A DNA stretch of 64,000 nt from Dysidea avara (lineage: Eukaryota > Porifera > Demospongiae > Dictyoceratida > Dysideidae): contig NC_089281.1 in assembly GCF_963678975.1 (NCBI RefSeq), positions 10,813,277-10,877,276 of the forward strand. The letters are read 5' to 3'. Position numbers and translations under genes: made by a program. Under the pieces are notes generated by a model, which saw nothing but the letters and a program-made list of their open reading frames with translations, did not search any database and was not told the DNA's origin. Of the stretch, positions 24,954 through 37,230 are shown one piece after another (position 1 is the first letter of the stretch; every line of letters starts with the position of its first letter).

Positions 24954-25057
24954 GCCAGCCGGCTGGCACCACTGGAAGAGTGCAATGGAACAAAGGTGAC
25001 AAGTAAAGAAATGAGTCATTGCGCATGCGCAAGACTGAGATACTGTCCTTTATAAGC
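24954..25057 (+). promoter_or_regulatory. S2 promoter
   Basis: Three elements: a perfect palindrome GCCAGCCGGCTGGC (24954-24967), an NRF-1-like TGCGCATGCGCA (25020-25031) and a TATA box (TATAAG, 25051). The ATG is 67 bp past the TATA. The 5' UTR (CAGTTGGTGATAACGAAGAG and on) is shared with S3 and S4. Confidence 0.75.
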
Positions 25058-25117
25058 CGCTGGGTGCCTCAGTCGCGATCACAACTCAGTTGGTGATAAC
25101 GAAGAGAGAAAGAAGAA

Positions 25118-25875
25118 ATGGCTCAAGGAGGAGACTGCCTCTTTGCTCAAGCAGGATACTGTTTCTGCTGCTGCTGCTATCAACGGTTCTGGAATTGCTG
25201 CTATGTGCAGTTCTGGAATTGCTGCTGTGTGCGGCTCTGGCGTTGCTGCGATTTGGAGCCCGCACGATCCGAAGACGTTTATTGCAGTTCTACTGATTAT
25301 GGCATTACTCCTCAAGTTCCTCCTTCAGACTACCAAACTGTGAGCGCGTCATCCACTGAGGATAGTAGCATGAAGAAGACTGAAGGAGAAGAGCAGTCAA
25401 GCAGCGTAGCTACCGATACCATGCAGGCCACAGCTCAGAAAACACAAAAGCGAAGAGATGAAACAGGCCAGCCAGCGACTGACTCTGGTCCCACTTCGCC
25501 AACTGATGAGATCGTGGCACAGCCTGAGGGTGAGTTACTGGAGTAGTATAGTCTCGCGTGGCCAGACCACATTTTTTTTCCATTTTTTGAGTGATTTTCC
25601 GCCGACCGGCATCACTCAACTGAAAAAGGAAAAAAAAGTGGTCTGGCCACGCGAGACTACTGGAGTAGAACGTAGCTACTGAGCGTTTTTGTGTCGTCTG
25701 TAGAAACGAAACCAGCTGAGCAACAGCATTTTGGAGGTACAACGGACAAGGCGGATATGACAATTTCTAAAAGTTAGGTAGAAAATGAATTGAATTAGCT
25801 TTACATGCTGCACGTGTGCCCTCAGAGTCGCCAGATGCTAACAAAGGATCTTTAAGTGAAGGAAAGGACTCATGA
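25118..25875 (+). CDS. S2: small three-exon gene, Cys/Trp-rich N-terminus
   Basis: Unknown family. Exons 25118-25529, 25704-25772 and 25826-25875 join in phase 1 to give 176 residues. Residues 13-46 hold a Cys/aromatic array with a repeated FWNCC/LWRCC pattern, encoded by near-identical TTCTGGAATTGCTGC triplet runs, so this part is expanding by repeat duplication. The rest is hydrophilic, rich in Ser/Thr/Glu/Gln (KKTEGEEQSSSVATDT), and ends GKDS. Compared with S4, all indels in exon 1 are multiples of 3, evidence of selection on the protein. Intron 1 carries a 112-bp foldback MITE; intron 2 is 53 bp. A cluster of cysteines suggests palmitoylation or metal binding, but no known zinc-finger spacing fits. 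The start is set by the conserved MAQGG context. Confidence 0.75.
25547..25658. mobile_element. Foldback MITE inside S2 intron 1
   Basis: AGTCTCGCGTGGCCAGACCAC and its complement form the ends, with a spacer rich in T and A runs. A 10-bp direct repeat ACTGGAGTAG (25537-25546 and 25659-25668) flanks it as target duplication. S3, S4 and S5 lack it at the same place. A decayed relative is at 60,600-60,700. Confidence 0.85.
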
Positions 25876-25879
25876 CCTC

Positions 25880-27500
25880 CATGCACCCTCAACAATGATC
25901 TCTTTGTACTGACAATACACCTGGAATGTGTAATGCTGTGGATCTTCACTTGTACAATATTTTATGATCATGCACCATGTATAAGTTAGCCTCCATGTAA
26001 ATGTAAACTAATTGGGAGTGGGGGGCTTAGTATACACAATCAGGATTGTGAATGACATATTACCCAGCTCTTTGCACCAACAGTGTTACATTACGGGTAG
26101 ATCTGGTATTTTCTTTTGGCTATACTGAAACTGAAGTCTACATGTGTGCACCCACGTCACATGCAGTGACTTGAGTGCACTACATTCTAGTGGGACATAC
26201 AGTGGAATCTCAGTTATCCGGATTCTCAGTTAACCGAACTACGGAAATGACGGCTCTATTAGAGTATGACTGTTCTATTAGGGTGAAACTTTTTTTTTTT
26301 TCTTAAACCTATGATGGTCTACAATTATTTATACCCTCTTAGAGAAAATTAACACATAGCTATAGTAAGCAGGGAAATAAGTTCCAAAAGGTTTCTCAAA
26401 ACCTCACTTGTATGAAATGATTTTCACTGTTTGTTAAAGGTTAAAAGTAGCTAGCTACTACAGGTTATGTAGCTAGTAACATGAAACTCCGTGGAATGAT
26501 CGAGCTCTCTTGGAAGAAAGTTTGATATACTCGAGCAGACCATAGAGGTGTCTATAATATAGCTAATTCAAATGTCAATATGCATGTATTGACACATCAG
26601 TTGAAGTAAGAACAGCATGCAGCTCTTTTGTTGGGAAATGACATGGAGTTTTGAATTTCATATCCATGCATGTACTGACAAGAACATAGCCATGGGTCCT
26701 ACATGTATTATTGGTAATGAGTGTGATCTTATACTAATATTGTTGTTATGTAGTTAGATCTCTTGTAGATGCATCAAATAATATTTTGATTACTCGTAAG
26801 TCATTCTATTTTTGTCATTACATGGGCCAAGTTTGTCAATTATATTACCTGTTTTGTAACTGAGTTTATAGCCTGTGTATATTTTAGGTTGTAACAGGCA
26901 CGCGCATAGCTGTCTTTTCACCCAAATAATTGTTGACTGATGATATGATAATGAGGGAAGCCAATGCTTGACTGATTTTATAAAGTTTTAGAATAAGCCC
27001 CAGTTGGTGGTCTGTTTAGAATTATTATTTGTAGTTGTACATGTATTCTAGCATTGGCATACATGTCCTTAAAATTTTGAGCCGTTCATCAATAGTTGTA
27101 GCCTTATGCAAGTACATCTCCTACGCACATTACTTCAATTGATCATGAGAAGCTGAAATGTTTCAAAGTATGATTGTTACATTCAGTTTGGCATACTCTA
27201 ATAAACATTCATGTCAATTCTCAAACACCTATAGCTAACTGTTCTATTGGAGTTACTGATTGATGTATTAGAGTGTATCGATCTTTTATCACAAGCAAAT
27301 ATTTATATAGTTTATTCTGCATGCTTGAACCTATTTAGGCAATTGCGCTTGGAATAATTAGCAAAAACCTCAAAAACAAAATCAAACATGATTAAAAATT
27401 AACTCTTTTACTATTGATCAACTTCTTGAAACCTCAGCACTCCCTCCCTACCTAAATTCACCTTTAATTTGGAACTTCCAGTCTGAAGAACTGGCATGAT
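25880..27500. other. S2 3' flank, no gene seen
   Basis: Shares long similarity with 41,790-43,890 downstream of S4. It contains CAGTGGAATCTCAGTTATCC at 26,201, resembling a pogo/Tigger-type terminal repeat, CTCTATTAGAG-type motifs at 26,252-26,285, and a decayed copy of the ACCTATT-element at 27,180-27,360. Confidence 0.5.
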
Positions 27501-27504
27501 TGTT

Positions 27505-27600
27505 ATATATAGTCTCAACCTACAAGGACTAAACTTGATGGACATACCAGTTGCAGAGGTAGAGGACCACCTTCAATTGTGCATGGGTAACATGAGCACA
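27505..27600 (+). pseudogene. F-box/LRR pseudogene scrap
   Basis: About 80 bp matching the LNLMDIPV-EVE region of the intact gene (CAAGGACTAAACTTGATGGA landmark), then broken. It is directly followed by the TRIM-like fragment; the same order occurs at 43,900 in the next-but-one unit. Confidence 0.75.
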
Positions 27601-27661
27601 CATGCAACAACCTGCTTCTTTGACTTCACTTTGATGTCTTGCTGTTTGGAGTGAAGATCAG

Positions 27662-27835
27662 TTAGTGGTATGATGACATGTTGGTAAGCTGAGTGGTCCT
27701 GCTACACTTGTGGTGACTGTCACATGATCGACACACGAACAACACACACTTGGGACAGAATTTCACTACTGGATCATCTTCAACACAAGCTTCACACAAT
27801 GGCATTTGGATATTTGCAAAGCATGCAGGGATTTT
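27662..27835 (-). pseudogene. TRIM-like B-box fragment
   Basis: Minus-strand translation contains CEACVEDDPVVKFCPKC followed by C..CDSHHKC, the cysteine/histidine spacing of a B-box zinc finger as in TRIM proteins. It is cut off by a stop at 27,662 and has no RING or coiled coil attached. A longer but broken relative is at 43,960-44,350. Confidence 0.65.
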
Positions 27836-28107
27836 ATTCTGGTAAGACCTGTACACAGGTGTCTTACTGGGTAAGACACCTAGCCATAAACTTTGATAAA
27901 CAAATTGCATACTTTGTGAATTACCAACAAAATTCCAGTTCCAGAAGCCTTTGTCTAAGTAACTAAGACATGCATTGCTATCTGCGGCCGCCTTGGTGAT
28001 TATTACTTTGGGGTTGTTTATCCACTAAAGAATCCTAGCAGGGCAAGTCTTACTCTTCGCTCCCAGGGTTCAGCTACCAATTCAATTATCATAGGTCTGT
28101 TTTGTCA

Positions 28108-28140
28108 TATATAGTATGCCCTCCAGAGGGTATACTATAT
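28108..28140. repeat. Unit-boundary hairpin, copy 2
   Basis: ATATAGTATGCCCTC, loop CAGA, then GGGTATACTATAT. Homologous to 21,694 and 44,729. Confidence 0.8.
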
Positions 28141-29024
28141 ATGTATTAACTGTTGTGGAGGCCACTGCTTTATTATTTTTTATCATCAAAAATATTAATG
28201 TGTTGCATTTACTTTGTGTCTGTGCAAGTATACGTAGCTATGTTGTAGTACATAGCTATAAGTGTGTTATTCACGTGCAGGGCTGGCTCCATATTAATTA
28301 CTTATAGGACTCTTCAGTTGTCTAGATTACACTTGTAATCACGTGATGGCAAAATGACGCTTAGCTTTGCCTTTTGCGAACTCCGAGGATACCAAGCTGA
28401 AGGGGGATCGGTCACACGATTATATCGTAGCTTCTGCCACTGTGGATTGATTTTTGTGCCATCACCACGACGACCATGATCACATGACACAAGTGACATT
28501 GGCAACAAAAAAAAGTATCTCCTGATAGTGAGGAATTAGTACCTCACTTAGTGTATGTTATCCAGCTGGTAATATTTATAGTCCGGAATTCACTGCAATG
28601 AAGTGACTGCTCAAATAGAATATATTAATCAGGTTTACTGACTGTTTTATTAGAGCAATTGATCAACATGCTAATGTGCACCCGATAAATTTCTTGTATA
28701 TTTCACTAATAATTGCAAAGCTGATCATGACCCTTAAATAGTCATATTCATTGAAGCCAATACATATGTCTGAAATCTGATGTTTTCAAACAAAAGTGCA
28801 AGTGTGTGTGTTTTGATATGGAAACTTGTCACTATTAAATGTCTTTATGATCATGTATACACAATTAATTGATTTCAAATGGAGCACAAAATAATATTGT
28901 TAAGGTAGATATTGTACTTTAAGAGTTGTGTGGTGAACTGGTCAGTGGAAACCAAGTTACTGCACATCCCAACATTTGAAAGTGATATATTGTTTTTGAA
29001 GAACTTATAAGTATCTGTAGTCAT

Positions 29025-29340
29025 AACCAACAAGGACTAAACTTGTATTAGTGTTAGACTAGCACATTGCAAAGTGTATACAAGCCTAACACAATCTGCA
29101 GAAATTGTTAAGGTATTTTTATCTGGCAATAAATCTCTGTCATTGGTGGTAACTAATAAGTACAGAGAATGTGTTACTTGTACTTCATTATCACATCCCA
29201 GACAATTTTATAAGTTCATTGTCAGCTCATGGTGGACTGGTACATGTAGTGTTGTGTGTGAAATCAGTGACCAGTGAAGGTGTTACTGTACTTGTGATGA
29301 ACTCTCCTAAGATAATGACATTTAATTTCATGTGTTTGGT
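29025..29340 (+). pseudogene. F-box/LRR pseudogene fragment (unit 3)
   Basis: Keeps the LSAHGGLVHVVLC and SVTSEGVTVLVMNSP segments (29,190-29,330), preceded by scrambled and frameshifted LRR sequence. No F-box. Confidence 0.85.
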
Positions 29341-30381
29341 GAAGATGTACAAAATACTGAATTGTTTACAGAAACATCCGTGTTAAGAGGCCATTACAGG
29401 GAAGCCACATGTTTACTACAACAAACACAACACATTCCTGTAAACATATCTTTCTTTTTTACCAACAGTATGATACATGTCATGTTCCTCTGATCATGAC
29501 TTCATGTGTGTATGTTCTATTAGAGTTGTGTAACTTCTTGCACCATCTTAATATTTAACTTCTGTAACATGTTTATTGTTATGATTCCATGTAACCTTAT
29601 ATGGTGTGCTGACTGTTGTCAAACTTTTTCATCCAACTACAAAAGTGTCCCTTTCCTGTGCCATACTATATATTGTCACATTACTGTACCAGTTTGCTAA
29701 GCAAAGTGTTGTGTTGCACTGTATTATGGTGAATTTGTTGACAAGTCACACTGACATGTAGGGGGTGTGAATTGTGTGTTACAATGGATGTATATGATTT
29801 ACATGTAGTGTGAAAAACAAAACTGATGAGGAATAATTTTGGCAAATTGTCAAATAATTGTGTAAGCAGAAATTGCTATGAAGTTGTGTCACTTCATCTG
29901 GTCTATGACAGTATCCCATTGTTGATGTATTAGAGGTGATACATGACCTTATCAGTTGTGTGTCATGGTGATGTTGGTAATCCTCAGTATACTATCTGTT
30001 TTGTGAGTCTGAGTTGTGTGGCTATATCACACTGAGATATTCTGTGATCAATTGTTTGGGGTCACTGTTCTGATGTTTTGAGAACAATCAAAAAATGAAC
30101 TGAAATGAAGCGGTGTAAGTATATAATAGAGTCACTACTGAGGAGTGTTGTGTCTCCCTTTCACTGTTTATTGTGCTACATTACTGGGACAGTTTTGCAA
30201 ACAAGCTGTTAGTAAAGAGGAAGTGAATTAGTGTTGGGCTGGATGGGTGGATTACTGTCATCCAAGCTATGCTATTTGAGAGGTATTATATGGAGTTGGT
30301 CTCCCAGCTTTTATATCTCTTAAGCAATTTTGTAGGTTTCATAAATGATTGCTTCAAAAACGATGACCTTCCTACCAATTA

Positions 30382-30671
30382 TGCACCTATCAATATCAAG
30401 CCCCACCACCGGGTGTCTTCATACACCTACTGAGTATTTAACATCTACACTTGCCCCACTCCTGGGGCTTTTGACGGTGGCAGTTTGTTGAACCAAAAAT
30501 TATTTAAATAGGTAAATCAAAGCCCCTATAGAACGAGGTGGGGGACATAGTGGGGTTTTGACAAGCTTATTAGCCTCAGTACTAGGGAATTTGACACTAG
30601 ACTTTGTCAAATCGCCTGTATTCCCCCACCCTACCCAGAGGTGGGGGTGGGGCATGACATTGATAGGTGCA
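30382..30671. mobile_element. MITE with TGCACCTATCAAT ends, TTA target duplication
   Basis: Ends TGCACCTATCAATATCA(A)GCCCCACC and complement, 290 bp, flanked by TTA on both sides. Units 4 and 5 have the empty site, so the insertion came after the duplication. Confidence 0.8.
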
Positions 30672-30860
30672 TTAACACAAGCTATTCAGCCTTTCTCCTT
30701 TCTTTCCCAAAATCTTACTATGTGCTAAAATACTAACTTGGCTGTTTTATTTCCCACTGGTACTATTTGTATAATACTTGCATAATTGTGATTGTTAATT
30801 TGAAAATTCAGTTGCATAGTCACTGAAGGTTTAGTCACCTCAGTTTACTAACCATTGCCC

Positions 30861-30990
30861 AGACCTTCCTTGTATAGACACATTACATGATAATAACTGT
30901 CATTAAATTATAATTTGCTGATGTTCATTATCAGATATAGTGTATATCTCACAAGGAATTTGATGTGTCATTAGCTGATATGTTATGGTG
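30861..30990. promoter_or_regulatory. Conserved non-coding block, copy 3
   Basis: Same core as at 15,578, lacking the 31-bp GAATGGTTGTCATTGACACT part; the same deletion is seen in copy 4, which groups S3 and S4 units. About 1.46 kb upstream of S3. Confidence 0.7.
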
Positions 30991-32267
30991 AAGGACACTT
31001 ACAAGAACCCATCATGTCCCATTGAGAATATGTGTGGATCTGTCACACAGTATCAGTGAGATAGTGAGTAGTAAAGGATCACCACTAGATGGCAGGGAGA
31101 TACTAGTCCAGGAGCTACATGGGTTACAGTGGAGGTCATAATGTAGTGTTAACAATTTGAATATTCTACCTGTGTACTCTACACACAAGTACATGACATG
31201 TTACAAATATGGAATATGAAATAACAAACAGGTTAGTTGACCTGACTGACCCTGTGTAGATCAGAAGAAACAATAGTCAGGGATGGACATGTCTATACTC
31301 CTTGATAATCAGGTCAATTGCCCATGCCCTCCATGGTCCTATATATTTAGTCTACTATTGAAAGTGAACACTTTTGTATGGTGAAGGGCATCATAACGTG
31401 TAAATGAATTAACTGATTTACTTTATCATTAATCAGTTATACCCTCCTATAGTCTTGAAACATGTTAAAGTGACATAGGGATTGATCATTTCATGTCCAT
31501 GGCACATATACAGTAGCAGTAGAACGTTCCTATAGTAACACTCTGCCTATCATTTTTAGTCAGACCTCATTCATTACCAGGCGGTTGAACACGGTAGGGT
31601 TTATCATTTGCAATCTATGGAGAGATTCTGTCCAATCCTAATCAATTTAAGAATCTGCTGGACAGACACTATAGTAATATAATGTATGATTTTTAATAGG
31701 TATAACTACTGTATGATTTGGATGTACAGGCTATGTCTCTATCCAAAATTTACAATTATAATTATCCTGCAATGATGGAATGGTCGTCATCACTGCTGCA
31801 GCATAACTACATTGTAGGGGTGGGTGATACAAGTAATAAAATATTGATATCGATACCAGAATGTTCGATACTTTGGTATCAAGTACTTTTTATGAATAAT
31901 CGGAAAATTCGATACTTGGTGATCACGTGATATTTTGCTTGCATTGTATATGTGTTACAGATGCAAACACTAAAAAATGGAATGTTTCAGCCATTACTGT
32001 ACTAAATTGCAAACTTTTATTCAACCCACCAGTCTGTCACTGAGAAAGTTTCAGCACTGTGAGGTTCACTAATTGGCACAAAAATCAAGAGTACTCAGTA
32101 TCAATATTGATATTCACCAATACCATGACAAAACAAATATTCCGGGTATTGCCCATCCCTACTACATTGTACATTGATTGACATCTTCTAAATTAAACAT
32201 TGTGGAGTCCTATGACTCCTATCATGCTGAGAACGAGAGAAGTGAAAGGAAGAAAACTTTGCAGTTT

Positions 32268-32387
32268 GCCAACCGGCTGGCACCACTGGAAGAAGTAAAC
32301 ATTACATAATACAAAGGTGTCAGAACAAGTGTTAAAAGAATTAAAATCCTGCGCATGCGCAAGGTCGAGATGCCGTCCTTTATAAAA
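32268..32387 (+). promoter_or_regulatory. S3 promoter
   Basis: Palindrome GCCAACCGGCTGGC (32268-32281, one mismatch), NRF-1-like TGCGCATGCGCA (32350-32361), TATA box TATAAAA (32381-32387); ATG 69 bp downstream of the TATA. Confidence 0.75.
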
Positions 32388-32449
32388 CACTGGATGGTCT
32401 TGTAGCAGTCATAACTTAGTTGGTGATAACGAAGAGAGAAAGAGAAGAA

Positions 32450-32936
32450 ATGGCTCAAGGAGGACAATCGAGAGGGCTCTGGGATCGCTGTACATGTTGT
32501 GGCGAGCGCTCTGAAGACACAGCTTCACTCTGCTCTAGTGACCTTCCTGCTTCGATTGTCAGCACGTCATCCTCTGAGGATAGGAAGACTGAAGGAGAAG
32601 AGCAATCAAGCAGTGTCGCTACTAATGCCGTGCAGGCCACAGCTTGGAAAACGCGAAGAGATGTGACAGGCCAGCCAACGGCTGCTACTTCGCTGACTGA
32701 GATCGTGGTACTTTCTGAGGGTGAGTTACCGAGTTCATAAGAGTAGAATGTAGCTACTGAGAGCATTTTTGTGTCGTCTGTAGAAACGAAACCAGCTGAG
32801 CAACAGCATTTTGAAGGTACAACAGAAAAGACGACCCCAGTACACACTAAAGGTTAGGCAGAGAATGAAATAGCTCAGTTGACCTGACCAGCATGCACGT
32901 GTGCCCTCATGTATTACTGTAGAAACCAAATGCTAA
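32450..32936 (+). CDS. S3: small three-exon gene, short form
   Basis: Unknown family. Exons 32450-32720, 32784-32852 and 32923-32936 give about 117 residues. The N-terminus (MAQGGQSRGLWDRCTCCGER) has one CxCC cluster instead of the long array of S2 and S4. The central Ser/Glu-rich part (TEGEEQSSSVATN) and exon 2 (ETKPAEQQHFEG) are well conserved. The third exon uses a shifted acceptor (TTACTGTAG) and is frameshifted relative to S2/S4, ending after ETKC. If intron 2 is retained, the protein instead stops at once after KG. The C-terminal 16-residue tail of S2/S4 is therefore lost either way. Introns are 63 and 70 bp. Confidence 0.7.
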
Positions 32937-33241
32937 CGAAGGATCTTTAATTTAAAGGAAGGACTCGTGACCTGAACCCTCTGACAGCATTTTGACTCTA
33001 TCCAGCAGCTCCTTGCACATATGATACACTTGGAATTAATGTACCTCCACATGTAAAATATTTTGATTTCCTTGTAACTATAGCTACTTGTTTACTAACC
33101 ATATTGTAAAATTGCTTATGAAATTACTTCAACACATAATCCTGCTTGCCTGCTTAGTGTTTGTATCATTTGTATAGCTAATGGGATTGGGAGAAAGCTG
33201 CCAGGTCTGGAATATGTGCATAGCTATCATTGTCATGAGCT

Positions 33242-34171
33242 CAGTGGCGTAGCTACCATTGAGGCAGCTTCCTCGGTAAAAAATACTCAACAATTCAGGC
33301 TGCGCAGGCCTGAGTTTTGGCACCCCGAATATTCTACTCAGAGTCAAACGTTACTATGCAGCATTACTGTACCACACATAATAGAATCTATGGCTGTAGT
33401 ACTAAGCAGGCCGGACCCCATGGTGACACAGTCCTGAACCACTTTTCAGCTACTTGAATTTGTATACGGGAACAGATCGAGATACTCTAATAGAGCAGCC
33501 ATCGTAATATACTCTAATGGAGCATTCAGTGTAAATTATAGCCAGTGCTCTTACACTGCTTGATCTAAACCATTTACATTGTTAATTGTCTTTAAATTAC
33601 TTTTCAAAAGTGTTCCAATGAATCAACTGTATGGCATTGCATTGAGCCCATTGATCATGTGTATCATGAAATAACCTCCACATGCCATTTAAAAGCATAT
33701 ACAGTATTTCCTTGAGGGAGCATGCCCCCAGACTCCCTAGCTTGACATACTTAACACATGCAGTTGACTATTTTATGAAAGAGATATCTCTGATGACTTA
33801 AATATCCCATCAGATCAGTAAAAAGTATAGTGTGCATGTCTATGACCTCCGTTGCAGTCCATGGATGGCCTGACCACTCAAAATATCTCTGGAGTAAGTC
33901 AAGATTTTTTTGTGTTGAGTACAATTGAACTAGTCTAATAATTGAAGCATGGTATATTGTTGCACTAACTAAGCTGGAGCATGACATGTAGAAAAATGCT
34001 CAGAGTCTTCTGAAACAGTTTCTTCCGTCCAACCAGAGAATCAACCTGCAAATGCTGTACCACCCATGATTGAAAGTGTTTGCGAATCAGTTGAGTCACA
34101 AGCAGACCCTCTCAATTATGTCTATGTATAAACTTTGCCTCGGTAAAAATTTTTTTCTGGCTACGCCACTG
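33242..34171. mobile_element. Non-autonomous hAT-like element, CAGTGGCGTAGC ends
   Basis: Ends CAGTGGCGTAGC and GCTACGCCACTG are perfect inverted repeats. A perfect 8-bp target duplication CATGAGCT flanks it (33234-33241 and 34172-34179). The 930-bp interior has only short ORFs and includes a piece around 33,480 with two ACTCTAATAGAGCA motifs. Confidence 0.9.
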
Positions 34172-34599
34172 CATGAGCTTTAATTGTATCAAGTTAATAG
34201 CATATGACCATCAATGAAATAATGAAGTATATAGCTACTGATTTGTAACTGAATACAATGCAGTCATTCAATAGAACAATTTGTGCTAGTTTAAAATCTC
34301 AAAGTATAGCCTGGATTGAAGCTATATGTTCTATTTGGGGGATGTGCCCTATGTCAGTATACATCCTCTGACATGAAAATCCTGACTGCTTAAGTGTACA
34401 AATAACATAAGTATAGCCTGTGAATTGTATACACCAGTAATGCTGCATTTGTGGCATGCAGCTTCTTCACCACCAACTAATATAGTAGAAAGACTATTAA
34501 ATACCCTCTTAAAACAAACACACAGTAAGCAGGGGTGTAGAGGGTTTCAGGAAATTAAACCTACTTATTACTACCTATAACATGAACAAAACACCATGG

Positions 34600-35610
34600 C
34601 TTTAATCTACATGTGTGCCCTCGTGTAGATTTTGAACAGTTACAATGTAAACGAGATGACTTGTGACCACCCTCAACAATGACAGCTCCTCATCATAGTA
34701 CTGGAATGAGTAGTGGACTTCAGTTGTGATCTCCATGTAACTTGTTCAGCCTATATAATGTATTTTAATAAATTAAACTGTAGATTTTGTTTAGTACATA
34801 AGTAGGATTGGGAGGAGTCGGGAGGCTGGGATATGCATAGCATTTTTACCAGCTCATGCACCAAGAGTGTTGCATCAGATCTGGTATCTGTGTCAATATT
34901 CTCTGACTACTGCTGAAAAGTCTGCCGGTGTACTAGATTTCCCATCAACTCACTGTTCTATGTTGTCCATTTAGCTTTGTACATGAGTGTCAATAAGTAA
35001 ATTTCACTGAACATAACCTCAATTATTTTAAAAACAGCAAATTAATAAGGGTTAAAAATCTCAAATTGAACATCATAGCCTGCATGGAAGCTTCCAACTG
35101 CATGTGCATATGTATACTGTATGTCACTATGCTGCATGTTCTTGGTACTGCATTGGAAATCCCCTGTGAATCATAGTCATAGTGGAAAAGGTGATTTTAA
35201 GGCACATGATAACTCCGGTGCTTGAGATGCATGTATACTTCAGTTACTGTGTGTCCCTACAGAAACTCTATACAAGGTTAGTGAAGAAACTGATGCATGA
35301 CCACCCTCACCACTGAATGACAACTCATACAATACATCTGGAATGTGCAATGTACCTCCGCACTAATTTATGATCTAAATTTACATATCTCTCCTAATGT
35401 GCTGTGTAAACTGTTTGATTTCTTTAGTACATATATAATCATGTTTGTTTGATCACATTTGTATATGGAACTGTCACAGCAGTGGGACATAAATGCATGG
35501 TGTTTTTGTGCAGCTGGCTAGCCAACACAAATACTGATGTGTCAAATTTCGTTGTGTCTTCCTGGCTGGAAAGTAAATGCACTCCCATTATAGGATATGT
35601 TGTTGCTTTT
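34600..35610 (+). pseudogene. Truncated S-family relic (S1-type)
   Basis: Positions 35,172-35,300 match S1 exon 2 tail, intron 2 and exon 3 (GTGGAAAAGGTGA, ACTCTATACAA, GATGCATGACCACCCTCACC landmarks). The exon-3 frame is still open (35263-35300, ETLYKVSEETDA then stop) but exon 1, the promoter and the exon 2 donor are gone. The 3' flank matches S1 to about 35,610. A second exon-3-like scrap with the GTGTGCCCTC landmark is at 34,612-34,700. Confidence 0.75.
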
Positions 35611-35616
35611 CATGAG

Positions 35617-35845
35617 CCTTATTATTATTATTATTATTATTAACACTTTACAGTGACCAGCACTGAAGGTCTACAACAACATGTGCTGCAGCCTTAGGAT
35701 TACCTAACCTAGTTTCAAGGACTTAGACTTAATGACTTATACAGTAGCTGGAAAGGTGTAACAGAAAAGGGGCCAAAGGAAGAGAAAAAAAAATCCCTCC
35801 AACCCCAGGAATCGAACTGCAGGTCACCCAATGTCTTATATTGTC
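35617..35845 (-). mobile_element. SINE-like element with B box and (TAA)n tail
   Basis: On the minus strand, GTTCGATTCCTGGGG resembles the tRNA-type pol III B box, and the element ends in (TAA)8 at 35,642-35,619. Compared with the S1 3' flank, the insertion falls between CATGAGCC and TGTCAGAA. No A box is visible, so it is 5' truncated or only tRNA-related. Confidence 0.5.
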
Positions 35846-36785
35846 AGAATCAAAATGTGTTTCATTTTCCACACCGTATGCAACTCATTTGCTGGCTTCT
35901 GCTGGTGCTACTGGTACAGTGGTCTAGCTATGTGAGACTAAACCGCACAGTCACTGTTGATGCCGTGAAAATTGTAGTAATGAAGTCTGAGGTATATCTC
36001 CTGATCAAGGGTGAAAATATTAGCTTCATGTATCAGGGGTACTCTAACTGTACTAAAGTTGTATAGCCATACCAATTAGCCAGGCCACTTAATTGTCAAT
36101 CGTATAGGAAAATGCGGGTAGATGACTCATTATTCATTATAACATTGCAAGCACTTGAAGAGTTAGCTGAATGCACTATTAGAGTATCTCTTTTTTTTTA
36201 TCAGGCGCTTGGGCGCGCGCTTGATTTAAATTTGACGTTCAGGTGTTCGCCATTCGTTTACCACGAACTCCGAGTATACCAAGCTGAAGAAGGATCGGTC
36301 ACGATGATTATACGTAGCCTCTGCTACTGTGGATTGATTTTTGTGCTATCACCACGACGCTTTTAATAACAAACCGAGACCATGATCACGTGACACAAGT
36401 GATCATGAGGTTGGCAAATAAGTATTTCCTGATAGTGAGGAAGTAGTACCTCACTTACTATAGTACTCCAACTAGTAATATAAACTTAATGTGGAAATTG
36501 GAATTCAGTGCAATGTTCATCAAGTTCATGGATGCAATAGACTTTAACAAATCAGTCAAAGACAGAGTTTTAATCCACAAGATGTGTGTGTGTTGATATG
36601 GAAACTTGTCACTATTAAATGTCTTTATGATCATGTATACACAATTAATTTATTTCAAATGGAGCACAAAATAATATTGTTGAGGTAGATATTGTACTCG
36701 TAAGAGTTGTGAGATGAACTGGTCAGTGGAAACCATGTTACTGCACATCTCAACATTTGAAAGTGCTATTGTTTTTTGAAGTCAC

Positions 36786-37230
36786 TGTCACAACCTACAA
36801 GGACTAAACTTGATGGACATACCAGTTACAGAGGTGGAGAACTCTGCCACTTAGCAATGGATTTGTGCATATCATTACCACTTTTGGGAGATGATGAATA
36901 TGAGACAAGCATATCATATTGCCAATTGTACAAGTCTAATTATCTGCAATAATTATTGAGGTATTTTCATGTGTCAATAAATCTCTGTCATTGGCAGTAA
37001 CCTGTAGGCTGTAAATTGGTTACATCAGGAAATGTGTTACTTGTACTAGCTGTACCTCATTATCACATCATTATCACATCCCAGACAATTTTATGAGTTC
37101 ATTGTCAGCTCATGATGGACTGGTACATGTAGTGTTGTGTGTGAGATCAGTGACCAGTGAAGGTGTTACTGTACTTGTAGTGAACTCTCCTAAGTTCATG
37201 ACATTAAATATGTCTGTTTAGTGTTGGTTC
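36786..37230 (+). pseudogene. F-box/LRR pseudogene fragment (unit 4)
   Basis: Starts in frame (CHNLQGLNLMDIPVTEVEN), then a deletion leads to a TAG within about 10 codons. The LSAHDGLVHVVLC and SVTSEGVTVLVVNSP segments follow at 37,095-37,200. Non-functional. Confidence 0.85.

Noticed and set aside
35700-35860. tRNA gene on the minus strand
   Set aside because: Only a B-box-like GTTCGATTCC is present; there is no A box, anticodon stem or acceptor pairing, and a (TAA)n tail follows, so SINE-like is the better reading.
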